DNA of 64,000 nucleotides, from the NCBI GenBank assembly GCA_022497155.1, contig MU385712.1:185765-249764 (forward strand). The letters are read 5' to 3'. A model generated the notes under the pieces. It saw nothing but the letters and a program-made list of their open reading frames with translations, did not search any database and was not told where the DNA came from. The stretch comes from Whalleya microplaca (lineage: Eukaryota; Ascomycota; Sordariomycetes; Xylariales; Xylariaceae). Position 1 is the first letter of the stretch. Each line of letters starts with the position of its first letter. Made by a program: the position numbers and the translations under genes. This document shows, piece by piece, positions 10,316 to 21,782 of the stretch.

Positions 10316-11436
10316 TTGGGCTCACGATTTTTTATATGATAGCGTGTCAGAATTGTTTTAGATAGACTGCTTTCAAGTTTGATAAAGTGTTCGAATGCCA
10401 CAGGAGTTACTGGCAATTCTAATTTGCCACTGAGAATAGAGAGAAATTTTGACGAGCGCTGAGCGTATACTACATTTATAATTAGCTATCGGTTCCTTTT
10501 CCCTTTTCACTACTTTCTCAGAGTTCAGCTTGAAGTTAATAATAGTATACGACAAGCCCAGTATAGTCTTGTCATATGTATATCCCAAAGCGCAACCCTA
10601 GCCGTGCTGTGCCGCGCGTACGGCACAGAATGGCTGGGGTTCCTTATCCAAAAGGCCCATAATTTAAACAGGTGCCTTTAAAAGGAATGACATATAACAG
10701 TATAACCCCTGCTGGTTGTCAGCTACTTGAGATCTTTACGACGACAGCTGTTTTCGAAAATGCTAGGCATAGTATGGATCGTTCCAGGAGACTATGCCGT
10801 AGGATCGCTACTGCTCGCTAAACATCTAAAGCATTGTTGTTTTACTATAATCTGACAGTCGATCGCTACAGCCGTAAGGATTCAGATCTATACCTTAACT
10901 TTTATCCGCACTTTATAGATAGCTGGAGTAAGGAGTCTGTAAGTGACTGACAGCCAATAGGGGTTACGGTCAGACAATATAATTACTTCTTATGAAAAAG
11001 GCTCTTCTTATAAAATGACTATAACTGAATATGAAAACCTCTCAGAAGACCAATTCAATTGATGAAACTATGATTCTGAAGACCATGGAAATAAAAAATG
11101 CATGTGTGATGGTGTAATTGAAAGACAATATGAAACGTCATGTCAAATGTGCAGATGTCTTATATGTACCTATGTATATTGTACCGAGGCAGATTTGAAG
11201 ATCTCGTGATCTCGCGATTTCATCGACCGTGCCCCGCGTCAACGCGACTGCCTTTGCGACCATCCTGCGACCTGACGTCGATTGGCAGCAGCTGAAAACC
11301 TTGTGTAATTTACGTAAGTCTACACTTACAAGCATAAATACACACAAAGTTCATGAATCCCCTCAACTTATTACATGTATCCGTAATCCGGAGCAATCCC
11401 TCCCGTGTCTATACCCGACTCAGCTTCTCATCGATC
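10316..11436. other. intergenic, AT-rich, with imperfect hairpin
   Basis: No gene is supported in this 1.1-kb stretch. It holds the 21-bp-arm inverted repeat at 10594-10641. The texture from 10340 to 11100 resembles decayed transposon DNA, but no transposase frame is readable. Confidence 0.5.
10594..10641. repeat. imperfect hairpin, 21-bp arms
   Basis: The left arm 10594-10614 (AACCCTAGCCGTGCTGTGCC + G) and right arm 10621-10641 match as inverted repeats at 18 of 21 positions around a 6-base CGCGTA loop. It could be one folded end of a DNA transposon, but no partner end was found nearby. Confidence 0.75.
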
Positions 11437-13285
11437 ATGTCTCCGCCATCGGAATTGAGCAAGCGGAAGGCCACGGAGAAATCGATCTCGCCTCCGCCAC
11501 TGAAGCGCAAAGCCCAGAGCAGCATATCCAGTCCGTGAAGTCCGTGTTCTAACACCCTCGAGAGACCGATGCTGACTGCCTGGGTGTCAAGAGGGTGCCG
11601 TCGCCAATTTCTTCACGCCGACATCCCAGAAGCCGAAAGACCAGACGTCCTGGAGCGAGCGCGCCCCCGACGATGACACGCCCGCGACGTTGCTGATCGG
11701 CCGATACGAGCCCGAGACGATGGGCGAGGCGGATCGGAGGAAGAGGATAAAGATAGCTGCATTCGATCTGGTATGTATGTACTAATGTGGTCCCGTCTCT
11801 TCGCGCATGGGTCGCTGAAGATCGATGAACATCTAGGATTCAACACTCGTCCTATCGGCATCCGGCAAGAAATTCAGCGACGACCCCAACGATTGGAAAT
11901 GGTGGGACTCAAGTGTTCCGACTCGTTTGCGCCAGCTCTACAAGGAGGAAGAGTACGATCCGCCCAACCCACATACACACATATACCTATGATGTCGGCA
12001 TCATGCTGACATTGGACTGCGCAGCTACCGCGTCATCATCCTCAGCAACCAAGGCGGCCTAACGCTGCACCCGGACCCCAAGGCCAAGGGCCCGAAGCCG
12101 AACAAGCACCGCGTGCCGAACTTCAAGCAGAAGTGCTCCTCCATCCTCGCCCAGCTCGACATCCCGACCACGCTGTACGCGGCGACGGGGCGCGACATCT
12201 TCCGCAAGCCGCGCACCGGCATGTGGGCCGAGCTGTGCGCCGATTATGGGCTGGCGGACTCCGACGTCGACCGCGCGCACAGCCTCTTCGTCGGCGACGC
12301 GGGCGGGCGGACGGTGCAGCACGGCGACGGTAAGACCATCGTGCCCAGGGACTTCAGCTGCTCGGACCGCAACTTTGCGCACAACGTCGGAATCACCTAC
12401 CACACGCCCGAGGAATTCTTCCTGCGCGCGCCGCCGCGCGAGTTCGCGCGGGACTTCGACCTTGCCGCGTACCCGTACCCCGAGGACGCGGATGAGGGCG
12501 AGGGTAAAGGTCAGGGAGAGTTCGCGCGCGCCAACGAGCGCGATGTCGTGCTGTTCTGCGGTCCCCCCGGCGCCGGCAAGAGCTCGTTCTACTGGCGGCA
12601 CCTCAAGCCGCTGGGGTACGAGCGCGTGAACCAGGACACGCTGAAGACGCGGGCGAAGTGCTTCAAGGCGGCCGCGGACTTGCTTGGGTCGGGGCGGTCG
12701 GTGGTTATTGGTGCGTGTTATCTCTTTCCCGTGGATTGCTGCCTGGGTTAGAATTATTATTATTATGAGATGCTAACTGGGGGGTTATTTGTATGCGTGT
12801 AGACAACACCAACCCCGACGCGGACGGCAGGAAAGAATGGGTTGAGCTGGCGAAGAAGCACGACGTGCCCATCCGCTGCGTCTGGTTCAAGATGCCCAAG
12901 GCGCTCTGCGAACACAATAATGTGGTCAGGGCGTTGAACAAGACGGTACGTCCTCTACTCGCTACCCCGTTTCCCTCCCCTTTCTTCCCCCTTTACTCCC
13001 GCCCCTCTCCCTCCCCTACCACGTTATACAGTCATGCCTTCAAATCATCACATCACCATCGCATCACCGTCCATCTCCGGCTGGCTGGCTGGCTGGCTAA
13101 CGACCGTGCGATTCCAGCTCAACCCCGAAGCCCGCGCCGCCCTGCCCGCGCTGGCCTTCAACGGGTACTTCTCGCGGTTCCGGACGCCGCAGGCGAAAGA
13201 GGGATTCCAGGACGTGGTGGAGGTCGAGTTCAAGTTCAGCGGCACCAGGGAGGAGTACGCGATCTGGGGGCGGTATTGGAATTGA
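11437..13285 (+). CDS. pnk1: polynucleotide kinase 3'-phosphatase
   Basis: Six exons: 11437-11530, 11592-11770, 11837-11952, 12025-12710, 12803-12945 and 13118-13285, giving 461 aa. The enzyme repairs DNA strand-break ends by removing 3'-phosphates and phosphorylating 5'-hydroxyls, acting in nuclear single-strand break repair. The N-terminus is basic (SKRKATEK..LKRKAQ), a likely nuclear signal. The HAD phosphatase (about 85-260) carries the nucleophile motif FDLDSTL with D90 and D92, then VIILSNQGGL, KPRTGMW and FVGDAGGR. The kinase domain starts at P-loop GPPGAGKSS (309-317, K315), followed by VIDNTNPD, with a C-terminal FKFSGTREEY. Position four of the phosphatase motif is Ser where Gly is usual. 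The first junction uses a weak GTCCGT donor, so exon 1 is the least certain. Intron 5 contains GGCT repeats. Confidence 0.93.
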
Positions 13286-14255
13286 GATACTGTAGACATC
13301 TATGCCTAGTATCATATGTAAATGAATACCCCGAGTTGGATTTTTTTCCTGGCTTGGGTGTGTGGATGTAGGGGAATCGCTGCTACTGTAGATACATATT
13401 AGTGGAGATATATATCTATGGTATGAAGAACTTCTTCGGGGTCTCTTGAGCTTTCCAATATTTGTTGGTGTGGATGTAGACGTTGAGATACTACAGTTGA
13501 GTATCAACAACTATATGGGACATGGCATATATATTTACGTAACCAGATCATTTTAAGCGGAATATAGAAGCGCAGAAGAAATGTTCACAAAAAGGGCACG
13601 CGAAGCACATCTATCTTTTCGAAGATAGCAATATCGCTGAATTTTTCTTCTTCCTATCTACTGGTAAATACAGCATCGTACACGGGACAAAAAAGGAAGT
13701 TTTTGCAGGCGGTTTCCCCCCCCGACTCCCAACAACCGCGAGGGTTTTCCCGCTGTAATGTACAGTACACCGCAAACGACGTGCTCGCCCCCGATGAAAT
13801 GCATCAAAAGCCAAAAAGCGCCGAATTTCATGCTCTGTAAACCTTTTCAGGTGACCACGAAACGGGGTCTTTTCTGCCGTGCCGTCCATGCTGGGATCGG
13901 GATCGGAATACAAAAACTTTTGTTTTCATGATCCATCCTCCTCCTCGCCCCTTCTAGCCCCTCCACCTCGTAAACAATGCAGCATTGTAAGGCTGGGGTG
14001 CGGTGTTGTTGAAGATAAGGCCCGGTGTAGTGAATGCGCCAAAGCCGGATATTCTCCTGAGCGTCTTGGTGAAACCATCATATCACACCGAGCGCACATT
14101 CGTCACCAATTGCTCCCTCCTCTCTTTCAGTTGATTCATCAACGGCTCAACGGTAATTGGTACTCGTGGCATATCGAGTGTCTTGTCCTTCTCCGTGTAT
14201 AACCGTTGTAACGCCGGTTTACACTTACTCAACCCCCCAATTCCACCCCGCGCAC
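13286..14255. other. intergenic between convergent genes
   Basis: This is the 3' space of pnk1 (+) and the KGD4 gene (-). The overlapping short open frames on both strands show no domain, and no gene is supported. Confidence 0.6.
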
Positions 14256-14800
14256 TCAACCGAACAGCGTTGCGCCGCCCGTCTCGACCGCCTCAATCTC
14301 GGCTAAGGTGAGCGGGGTCCGGTGGAAGCGCGCAGGAAGCTCGTTCCGGTCGAAGTAGACTCCCTTGGGGGGCTCCACGGGGCCCAGCTTGGAGGCGGGG
14401 ATGGCACCGATGCTCTTGTGCAAGGGGCCGTGCTGCTGTGCGCTGTCCCGGTAGGAGGAGAACGTTGCGTGGGTGTTGCCGTTGCTGCGCTTGAAGGCAG
14501 AGGGCAGAATACCAGTCGGGCTGGCGGGGTGGGGGTGAGGCGTGTGGTCCACTTGCTCTATGAGGGCAAACATATGTCAGTATATACTCGGATTAATAGG
14601 AGAGAGGCACTTAGAGGCGATTGGGGTGTATTGCGGCGAATTGTGGCGTAGAGGGAAAGAAAAGACTCTGGGTTCATTGTGGTGAAGGATATATTTGACG
14701 CACCTGGGATTGATCGCCTGCCGATGAAGCGGATTAATGGTGTTCGCTCAGCGCCGTGGGCTGCTGAAGCTGCTTGGCGGAGTGCTCGAGTAGCGAACAT
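14256..14800 (-). CDS. kgd4: 2-oxoglutarate dehydrogenase subunit KGD4 (YMR31)
   Basis: Two exons (14800-14704 and 14557-14256) with a 146-bp GTGCGT...TAG intron give 132 aa. The N-terminus MFATRALRQAASAAHGAERT is a typical mitochondrial presequence. The conserved TPLIRFIGRRSIP follows, and exon 2 restores DHTPHPHPASPTGILPSAF, the KGD4 signature. The C-terminus has NELPARFHRTPLTLAEIEAV ending in GGA. KGD4 anchors the E3 (lipoamide dehydrogenase) component to the 2-oxoglutarate dehydrogenase core in the matrix; the same protein was earlier listed as mitoribosomal protein Ymr31. Length and intron position look normal. A farther upstream in-frame ATG exists, but the one at 14800 places the presequence at the N-terminus. 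Confidence 0.87.
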
Positions 14801-17075
14801 TTTGTTGTCTCTGTGTGCCTGTGTGTGTGTGGTTGTAGTTGGTTGCAGTAGGTTGTAGTTATTAGCTACGTGAAGTATGAGGGGGAGAAGTTCTGATTCT
14901 CTGTTTGCGAAAATATTAAGCAATCGATTGGTCGGAGAAGCTCGGGCTTTTCGGCTCGAGACGACGGATGCGATGGATAGGGATTAGCGCTAGACGGCTT
15001 TTACTACGTAGTAATTCCGAGTTATTGAGTAAAGTACATAGATTTATTGAATAGGAAGAGGTTGGCAACAGTTGACTTCTTTTTGTTTTATTGAACTGGC
15101 AATAGAAAGTAAAGGTTCAGAGGAAAGAGATGAGTAGAGAGTTAGAAGGAAGAGTCCGTCCTTTTGGAGGGGGGGATTCACGGAAATATTGGTCCTGGTA
15201 AGCTGCGTTCTCGCTCTCGGTCTAATAAGTTTAAATTGTGGGATGGGGGAAGAACAGCAACCTCACAGCCCTCAGCAAGCTCCGATTATGAATCAATGGT
15301 GGACTGAACTGTGAGTGTTGGTGGGGGTGATAAGAACCTTGGAAGAAGAGGCACAGGAGCACGGAGCACGGAGCACGGAGCCAAACCTACTAGGTAAGGT
15401 ACATGTATGCGTATACAAATATGTAAGGTAGGCTAGGTACATATGTAACTGTGTAGCTTACAGCCTTCCAATGTAAGGCGGTCTCGTGGCTACGGTTTCC
15501 TGCAGATCTTGTGGAATGGTGAAGGGTTGGGTCGTAAGGTTTGGGCTCCTGCCGCCAGCTGCTGGGCTACATCCATCCTACCTGCCTACCTAACCTGGGG
15601 GAGGTCTCCATCCAAACGGAGCTATGGCTTCTCCACACGCGATTTTCTGGCGTGTTCAGAACCTTGGAAGCTGCGATTATCGGACTTTGGCTTTTCTCTA
15701 CCACCTCTACCTATGGTACTCTCACTCTGGATTGTCTGGGCAGGCAGCACTGGGAGGGAAACGAGGACCGAGACTATTCTATATATGCATGTGCCACACA
15801 CATACACCTGCATCCATACAACACACACCCACACACTCCCGACACTCTCACTCACTCTCACTCACTCACATATCCACATCCACATCCACATCCAGACGGG
15901 CAGCGGGATACACGCACACACTTACATATACACAGAGAGATATTGCGCCTCTAGCACATCTTCACCGCGCTAGTGCGCAATACTCAATATAACATAGTTC
16001 GTCGGTTCAATATCGAACGTTCTCGCACAGACAATGTGCGTCACTAGTGAATCAATGCTGTCATTCACTCCTGTGGTATGCCGACTCTCACTCGTCTCAG
16101 TCATCAACAACCCCAGAAAAAGCCAGGAAACCGGGAAGTCCAGGATGGCACGGAGATTCCAGTTATGTTAAACCCCATCCACCACTATTATGATGTCAAC
16201 ATATCTAGTGGAACTTATGTACGCAGTATGTGACTCAAAAGGTGAAAAGTCGTTCGTTCATTTGTAGGTACATCATTGATGTTCAAATGTCTCAGTCTGA
16301 CACGCCGAGGCTCAACAACAGCTTCAACAACAGCCGGACCCTGCTTTTGCTGACACCGACTGCCGACCGTCTGATGATCATCCAGTGTATGTAGGGCACT
16401 GTTGTTGACTTTCAGCCTCCTGCATACAGGGTACATACATATATATATACATACATACGTCCAATATATACAAGGACATGCAGGTGAGAGCTCCCAACCA
16501 TTTTACAAGCTTCGTACATAACTCCGGGGCGAGTTGGCGGGGCAGTCGGGGCTTACCAGTGGGATTCTGCATTGCGTCCATCTAGTGATTCTACCTACGC
16601 AGTAGTCAGATTGCCAAAATGCTTATTATTGACCGCTAGGGGCGCTGTCGTCTCATCCCCCTTCCTCATAGCAGTATTTCCGTCTGGTCTTGCTTATCTA
16701 AAGTCCGAAGGACATTGTGCGTGCTCTTGACCAATCTGCCAGTCTACACACCTATGTAACCTTCGTTGCGAATAGTGATACTCAATTGTTAGGGACAAAC
16801 CGCAACATCGTCAGATATGTCAAAAAAACTAATTCATCATGAGAGCTTGGGCAGGACTGTGAAACCCAGCTCCGGACAACACGACTTTACGAGCTTCTGC
16901 CTTCTCTAGAACAATATCATGGAGGAGCGCGTAAATCTGTCATTGGCTTCCAGGGTCCCGGGGCTTCAGCACGTTGCGCAGTGCCCAACGCACGTCCTGC
17001 ATTCCTCCGTGCCATCCGTGGCTTGGCCTTAATATATCTTCATGCAGCTAGCTGTCTTGAGCCGGAATCGCAAAC
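14801..17075. other. intergenic, about 2.3 kb, with microsatellites
   Basis: No gene is supported. It contains ACGGAGC x3 at 15361-15381, CA/CT-rich microsatellite at about 15790-15925, and CATA/TATA-rich sequence at 16428-16465. Long open frames around 15500-15990 overlap in several phases and simply follow the simple repeats. The sequence next to KGD4 holds its promoter. Confidence 0.6.
15790..15925. repeat. CA/CACT/CATC-rich microsatellite
   Basis: ACACAC, ACTCACTCTCACTC and CACATC short repeats are stacked in one stretch. It is purine-poor on the + strand and explains the spurious His/Thr-rich open frames. Confidence 0.85.
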
Positions 17076-17646
17076 CGGCCCAGGTAGAAAAACCACGGTT
17101 ATTTTTTAGAAAAACCACTAATTTCAAATCTACCCACTGAATATCTCGGTAACGCACACAACATGGGCTCCCATACAAACTAGTATGGAGATCAATGTCA
17201 ATCACAGATATCCGATATTATTTACTTTATTTTCTTCACTATCCCGTATATAGTTCCGTACAGTACTTCCATTTGAGTGAAATTTCTTTATTAATATAAG
17301 TACCTTTAGTAGGTACTTTTACTCGAGTGAATTTTATATACAGATATAAGTACCTGAGTCTAAGGTACTAATATTTAAGTCAAATTTATATATAGGTATA
17401 AGTACCTATAAAAAGGTACTTTCACTTAAGTAGCTTTTATATATAAATCTAAGTACCTTAATATTAACTGTCAATATTTATGATACTTCCATTTGAGTGA
17501 GAGAGACATATAAAACAAGGTATTATATACAGCCCGTCTGTGTATATCGGATTGACACAGATCTATATATTACGTTGTATGGGAGTCTGTGCAGAGTGGA
17601 TGTGTGGTTTTTCTAAAAAATAACCGTGGTTTTTCTACCTGGGCCG
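17076..17646. mobile_element. Mutator-like MITE, 571 bp
   Basis: Perfect 43-bp terminal inverted repeats lie at 17076-17118 and 17604-17646, beginning CGGCCCAGGTAGAAAAACCA. They are flanked by an exact 9-bp direct repeat ATCGCAAAC at 17067-17075 and 17647-17655. A 9-bp target duplication with long inverted repeats is the hallmark of Mutator/MULE elements. No coding capacity is present, so it is non-autonomous. The interior (17265 to about 17470) carries four to five diverged copies of a roughly 51-bp unit containing AAGTACCT and AGTGAA. Identical inverted repeats and target duplication suggest a recent insertion. Confidence 0.92.
17265..17470. repeat. about 51-bp tandem repeats inside the MULE-like MITE
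   Basis: Units start at 17265, 17315, 17367 and 17418, with a partial unit near 17485. Each begins ACTT(C/T)..TTGAGTGA-like, continues through ATATAAGTACCT and ends in AGGT. Divergence between units is far higher than between the terminal repeats, so the tandem array predates the insertion. Confidence 0.8.
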
Positions 17647-19992
17647 ATCGCAAACGACGCGAGCCAGGTAGCCCCGCGGGGAACGCTGTCCATGGTCGAT
17701 ATCTGGTGCAGGCCCGAGGTAGATTTGATCACGGGAATTGGTAACAGCAATTGCGCCAGACGCGAATCCCTTCCCGTTATTCTAGCTATCCCAGTTATTC
17801 CTGACTTTTTAGTTTACCATCCCTGTGCTAGGAGGGTTCGTCGTCCCCATCGAACCACCGTTGCGTGTTGCATCATGCGATCTCGGGCGCTACTAGCTAA
17901 AGGTGCATGCTGATTGGTCGGCGCAGTTACATGTAACTTATACCACCACAAACCTACGTGTAGTGCGCGACTACACTTGTTAGCAAATGTATAAGTTCTG
18001 TAGGCAGAAACCCGTGGGGAAGTCTACATGTATACTCTATAGAAGTTATCGGATCTGGCCGAATGTCTCAACCCCCCTCACTCCAGCTTTTGATGAGCCC
18101 ATCGTGAGACTTTCGAGACGTCTTGTATTACCGCCCTGCTGGTTGGTTGGGCCAAGGACCAAAGATCCCAATCGTCACCGTGGATCAAAATCGCAAAAGC
18201 TTATTACCCCATCAAGCTATTCGCGCTCGATCTGACCACGCCGATCATGAGATCGGGGACATGGATGCCCCCATGGCCGGCTAATCGTCTCGGAGTTCGA
18301 GCGGATGTGTGGGTGAGATTCTCCGGTGGTATATAATAGGTAGTCGTACAATAATACATGTAGGGCTGACGCCCGGCCGCGGGTGATACCGGCTTTTGGG
18401 GGTTGACAGGTGACGGATCATAAGCTGACTTGACGGCATTACACGGTATTTCGTCGAGGAAATCGCGTCATTAATAATAAAACAAATTAATCATTATGTT
18501 GGATGTAATGTCAGATATATCCGCCGTACTCTGGCTGTCAGATACTATCACTTGGGGAATTACTCCGTGGGTAATTATCACGGTACCTACGGAATAATAG
18601 GGGCTAGTAAGAGGCACACAGCCGTCAGGGGTGTGGACAACGCACCGCACGTTACACCTATCTCTAGCAACAATTACTTTGCGCCCTTGAGTATATCATC
18701 CTCTGGTGTTGAAGTCTAAGTACATGTAAAGCGGAATGGTCCTGATATCCTAGACGACTAAAGGTAATGTATATCCATTGCTGTTTAGCTACTCCTTTAT
18801 TAGCTGATCTAGGCATCACGACGATGTACAAGTAGACCCTGTCTGCGAAGCATCTACGTTACTCTCTCTTTCCGTCTTTTTGCTGAGCGAGGTTGGCACA
18901 GAGTATATAAGGGGCTATTGCAGGCATTGCAGTAGCGGCGTCGCTTCCGCGACAGAGGTGATTACTCGGAGATGTCATCACTACCCCCTTTTCTCCTTTC
19001 TTTCTTAGACCTTGGTTATGGTCTTGCATGTGTTGCCTATTCAGCGCGTGTACTATGTGGCATCTCGATAGCAACTATGTAATGGCTTTTATCCTCAGTT
19101 GGTTGCCGTTTACGTCGTATATAGCTTGTCCCAGTATCCTTGAACACCTGGCGTGTAATGCGCCAATCCATCTTTTCATGGTTGCCTTACCTCTTCTGGA
19201 CTTGGAACCATCATGAAGTTCTCTTCGGGTCTCCATATAGTATTCAGCCAAAGCTGACATTGAAAAAAGCAATGGGCTAGATTATCAACTATCTCATTAT
19301 CCCATAATACGTATTCATCTGCTCTCATCAATTTATAGTCCTTCTCCATTATTACCCCTGTCTCTCGATCTCTGGTTTCAAATGGCGTGTTCTGCTCTCT
19401 AGCCGTGTGGCCCGCCTCGGCTAAGTCGATATAACTGATGCCCTCGACATAGCTGCTACGTCGTGGCCATATTCGATTGGTCTAAAGCCTGAAGTTCGGC
19501 GACCTATGCTTCCATTCGTGATCCTAGACGCTCTACGGTTCAAAGCAGCATTATATCCACATCTAGAAACTTCGTTGCCGAGAATACCGACTACTTGAAG
19601 AAGTTCATGATGAAGGCCACCTGAAATTTGAAACCCTATAACTGGTTGGTTGTTTTCTCGTCCAACGTGACGCCTATTGCGCCTGTCCTGCCCGCACCAT
19701 GGGACATTAGGTTGGCGATCGAGTTCTAAATACTGGCACCCAGATGATGGCGAGGCGTAGGTATGCGGTTTTCTAAATGCCGAGAGGCATCCCCCAAGTC
19801 GCCATGATGCTCCCTCATATCCTAGCTCCGGTTGTATGTTAGACCTTCAGCTCAGATCTCGGGGATTATAAACCCCCTATTTCGATGGTACAGTGAGATT
19901 CTCACTGGCGAAATGCGCCTCGTCGCCCGCCAACAGCCGAAGATTATGTTTCTGAGCCCAAGACCAGCTGACAGCGCGATCCTGGCGATCTG
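17647..19992. other. gene-poor stretch with weak coding relic
   Basis: No intact gene is seen in this 2.3-kb stretch. A coding-like fragment at about 19545-19624 (+) reads RNFVAENTDYLKKFMMKA before a stop, with no matching upstream frame. It is most simply decayed gene DNA. The flanks are ordinary non-coding sequence. Confidence 0.5.
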
Positions 19993-20966
19993 TTATAACT
20001 GGAGGAGGTCAAGGCTGTCAGTCACATCTCCCCGGATTTCAGTTAGGGCTTTCACTGGTAAGCAAGCAAAACTGGAAGCAGATCGAAAGAACTCACTTAG
20101 TTGGGCATACCGGCGAACCATATCCCTGGTATCCTTGAAGGGCAGGCCGCATCTCTTAAGATGCTTCTCTGCCCTCTGCTTGCGCAGTGGATGTTTGGAG
20201 AACACGGGCTTGTCGCAGCTTTTAGACGGACATCTCATCACGTATAGGGCGTTGTGGGCCTTGTTTCGCAGGCGGATGGTGTAGTCGAAGACCCAATAGT
20301 TGCCCTTGTACACCCGGGTCATCTTGATAGGGTCCAGCTTCAGAAAAGTCACCAAAGCCCGGGCGGGAGCGGGGAGACTGGTTTCTGCCGGGGACGGTCT
20401 AGAGCGGGAAGCTCTGCGCGATGGTGGTCGGGCAGGCTTGGATGAAGATTTTTTTGGTGGGCGTGTTGTATCTTCTGCGGAGCTCTGGGCTGTCGTCTCT
20501 GCTGGGGGCGGCTGTTCTGAGTCATCCTACGTAGTGGTTATCAGAGATTGTCCTTACTTGCTAAGCAGTTTCTTTGGATGGGCCGCTGCCCACATACCTT
20601 GCTGGCCTGTTGTTCACTTAAGAGGCAAGGGGGCGGTGAAAGGTTGAGAATATCTACTTCTTCAGATGCCTTGCGTTCTCCTATGTGCTGGAACGAAAAG
20701 AGAATGCCTCGCTTGTCGAAGATGCCACTGATGGGATCCGGTATCTTGTGTCTAGCGTTTTCCTGTAGAGCAGAGCACGCTTGCGGAAAGTCCGTTGAAA
20801 TGCTATTGGTGATTTCCGTTTGCTGTGTATGAAGGTCGCGGCACCGCTGCTGATATCGTTCGACAGCCTCGATGACGTCCTGGACCAATTCGTTCCTTGC
20901 CTGTGACCAGGTCTGTTTCGCATTGGCCAGCTTCGCCGAAGCCTCGCGCAAGGCCTCCTCTTCCAT
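19993..20966 (-). CDS. coiled-coil protein with C-terminal Cys/His motif, function unknown
   Basis: Two exons (20966-20598 and 20526-19993) with a 71-bp GTATGT...TAG intron give 300 aa. I do not recognise a named family. Residues 1-60 (MEEEALREASAKLANAKQTW onward) look like a long amphipathic coiled-coil. Residues about 125-175 are Ser/Pro/Lys-rich and disordered (PPKKSSSKPARPPSRR). The C-terminal part is folded: RVYKGNYWVFDYTIRLR, then CPSKSC, KPVFSKHPLRKQRAEKHLKR and C, a possible Cys2-His-Cys zinc site. The protein is probably nuclear, given its basic tracts. It is divergently transcribed from the Hsp70-like gene about 0.8 kb away and may share its promoter. A longer overlapping frame at 20681-21163 lacks these features. 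Confidence 0.65.
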
Positions 20967-21782
20967 AGGCTAGGCGGATATTCTATGCTTCTGTTCTTCT
21001 GTAGTCGTTTAGAAACCCGGGAGACATACAAACGCCGCCCACTTTGTAGAGTTGCAGAATAATCCAAGCTGCGATTATTGCCGTTTGCAGGATGTTCACT
21101 ACTTCTGCGTATGTGTAATGAAGTAGACTCGTACTCTGGTGTGGGATACCTCAACGTCGTCATGCTGGGGACATATATGATGATCTATTCATGGCTAATC
21201 TTGCTGGGCAGCTGGGGTATGACTTATTTCATAATAACGACCTGAGAGCCATGGGGCTCAAGAACCATAGTTACGTCGAATGCAGCCAACAAGCCGTAAT
21301 TCCACATAGTAATTTCGCGCTAGGACCCCTGTTTGAAGCCCCTACAAACATGGGTGACGTGGTGGTTGTCATGGCCTTGACTTCTTGACATGTGTAATAA
21401 TACAAAATTTCTAAGCGGTATAAGGGGATTTTCATTTCTCGGTCCGTAACCGACCCCTGTTGCTGCGCGGTATGCCGCTATTGGTGAACCATGGGACATA
21501 TATCAGCCTCGTTTGCCTTAAGGTAGCCATGATCTATTGGTTCGCGGCTCTCTGTATGTAGGCACCAATAATTGAAATGCCGACCGGGATGAATCAACCG
21601 TTTAAAAGGCCAGATATCAAGCATTTGATGTAGTTTAAAGAATATTTCGGAGTTTTGTAACTACTCAGTAATGCATGGTGCTCTTGATATGACATCCCTT
21701 TCTTGCAGCTTGTACGGGTTGTATGAGTGCAACTATTCTTTGCTATATATACGACATCCTAGCTCAAGGGTAGGCACGTGCC
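20967..21782. other. divergent promoter region
   Basis: An 816-bp spacer lies between the coiled-coil gene (-) and the Hsp70-like gene (+). No gene is seen. It has the position of a bidirectional promoter. Confidence 0.55.

Noticed and set aside
12059..12601. 180-aa minus-strand open frame opposite pnk1 exon 4
   Set aside because: It is an antisense shadow of GC-rich coding DNA. PNKP motifs are on the + strand.
15509..15992. Three overlapping long + strand open frames rich in His/Thr
   Set aside because: They arise from CA/CT microsatellite sequence that is open in every phase, with no domain and no splice logic.
20681..21163. 160-aa minus-strand open frame overlapping the coiled-coil gene
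   Set aside because: It is in the wrong phase relative to the coiled-coil exon and does not join to the conserved second exon.
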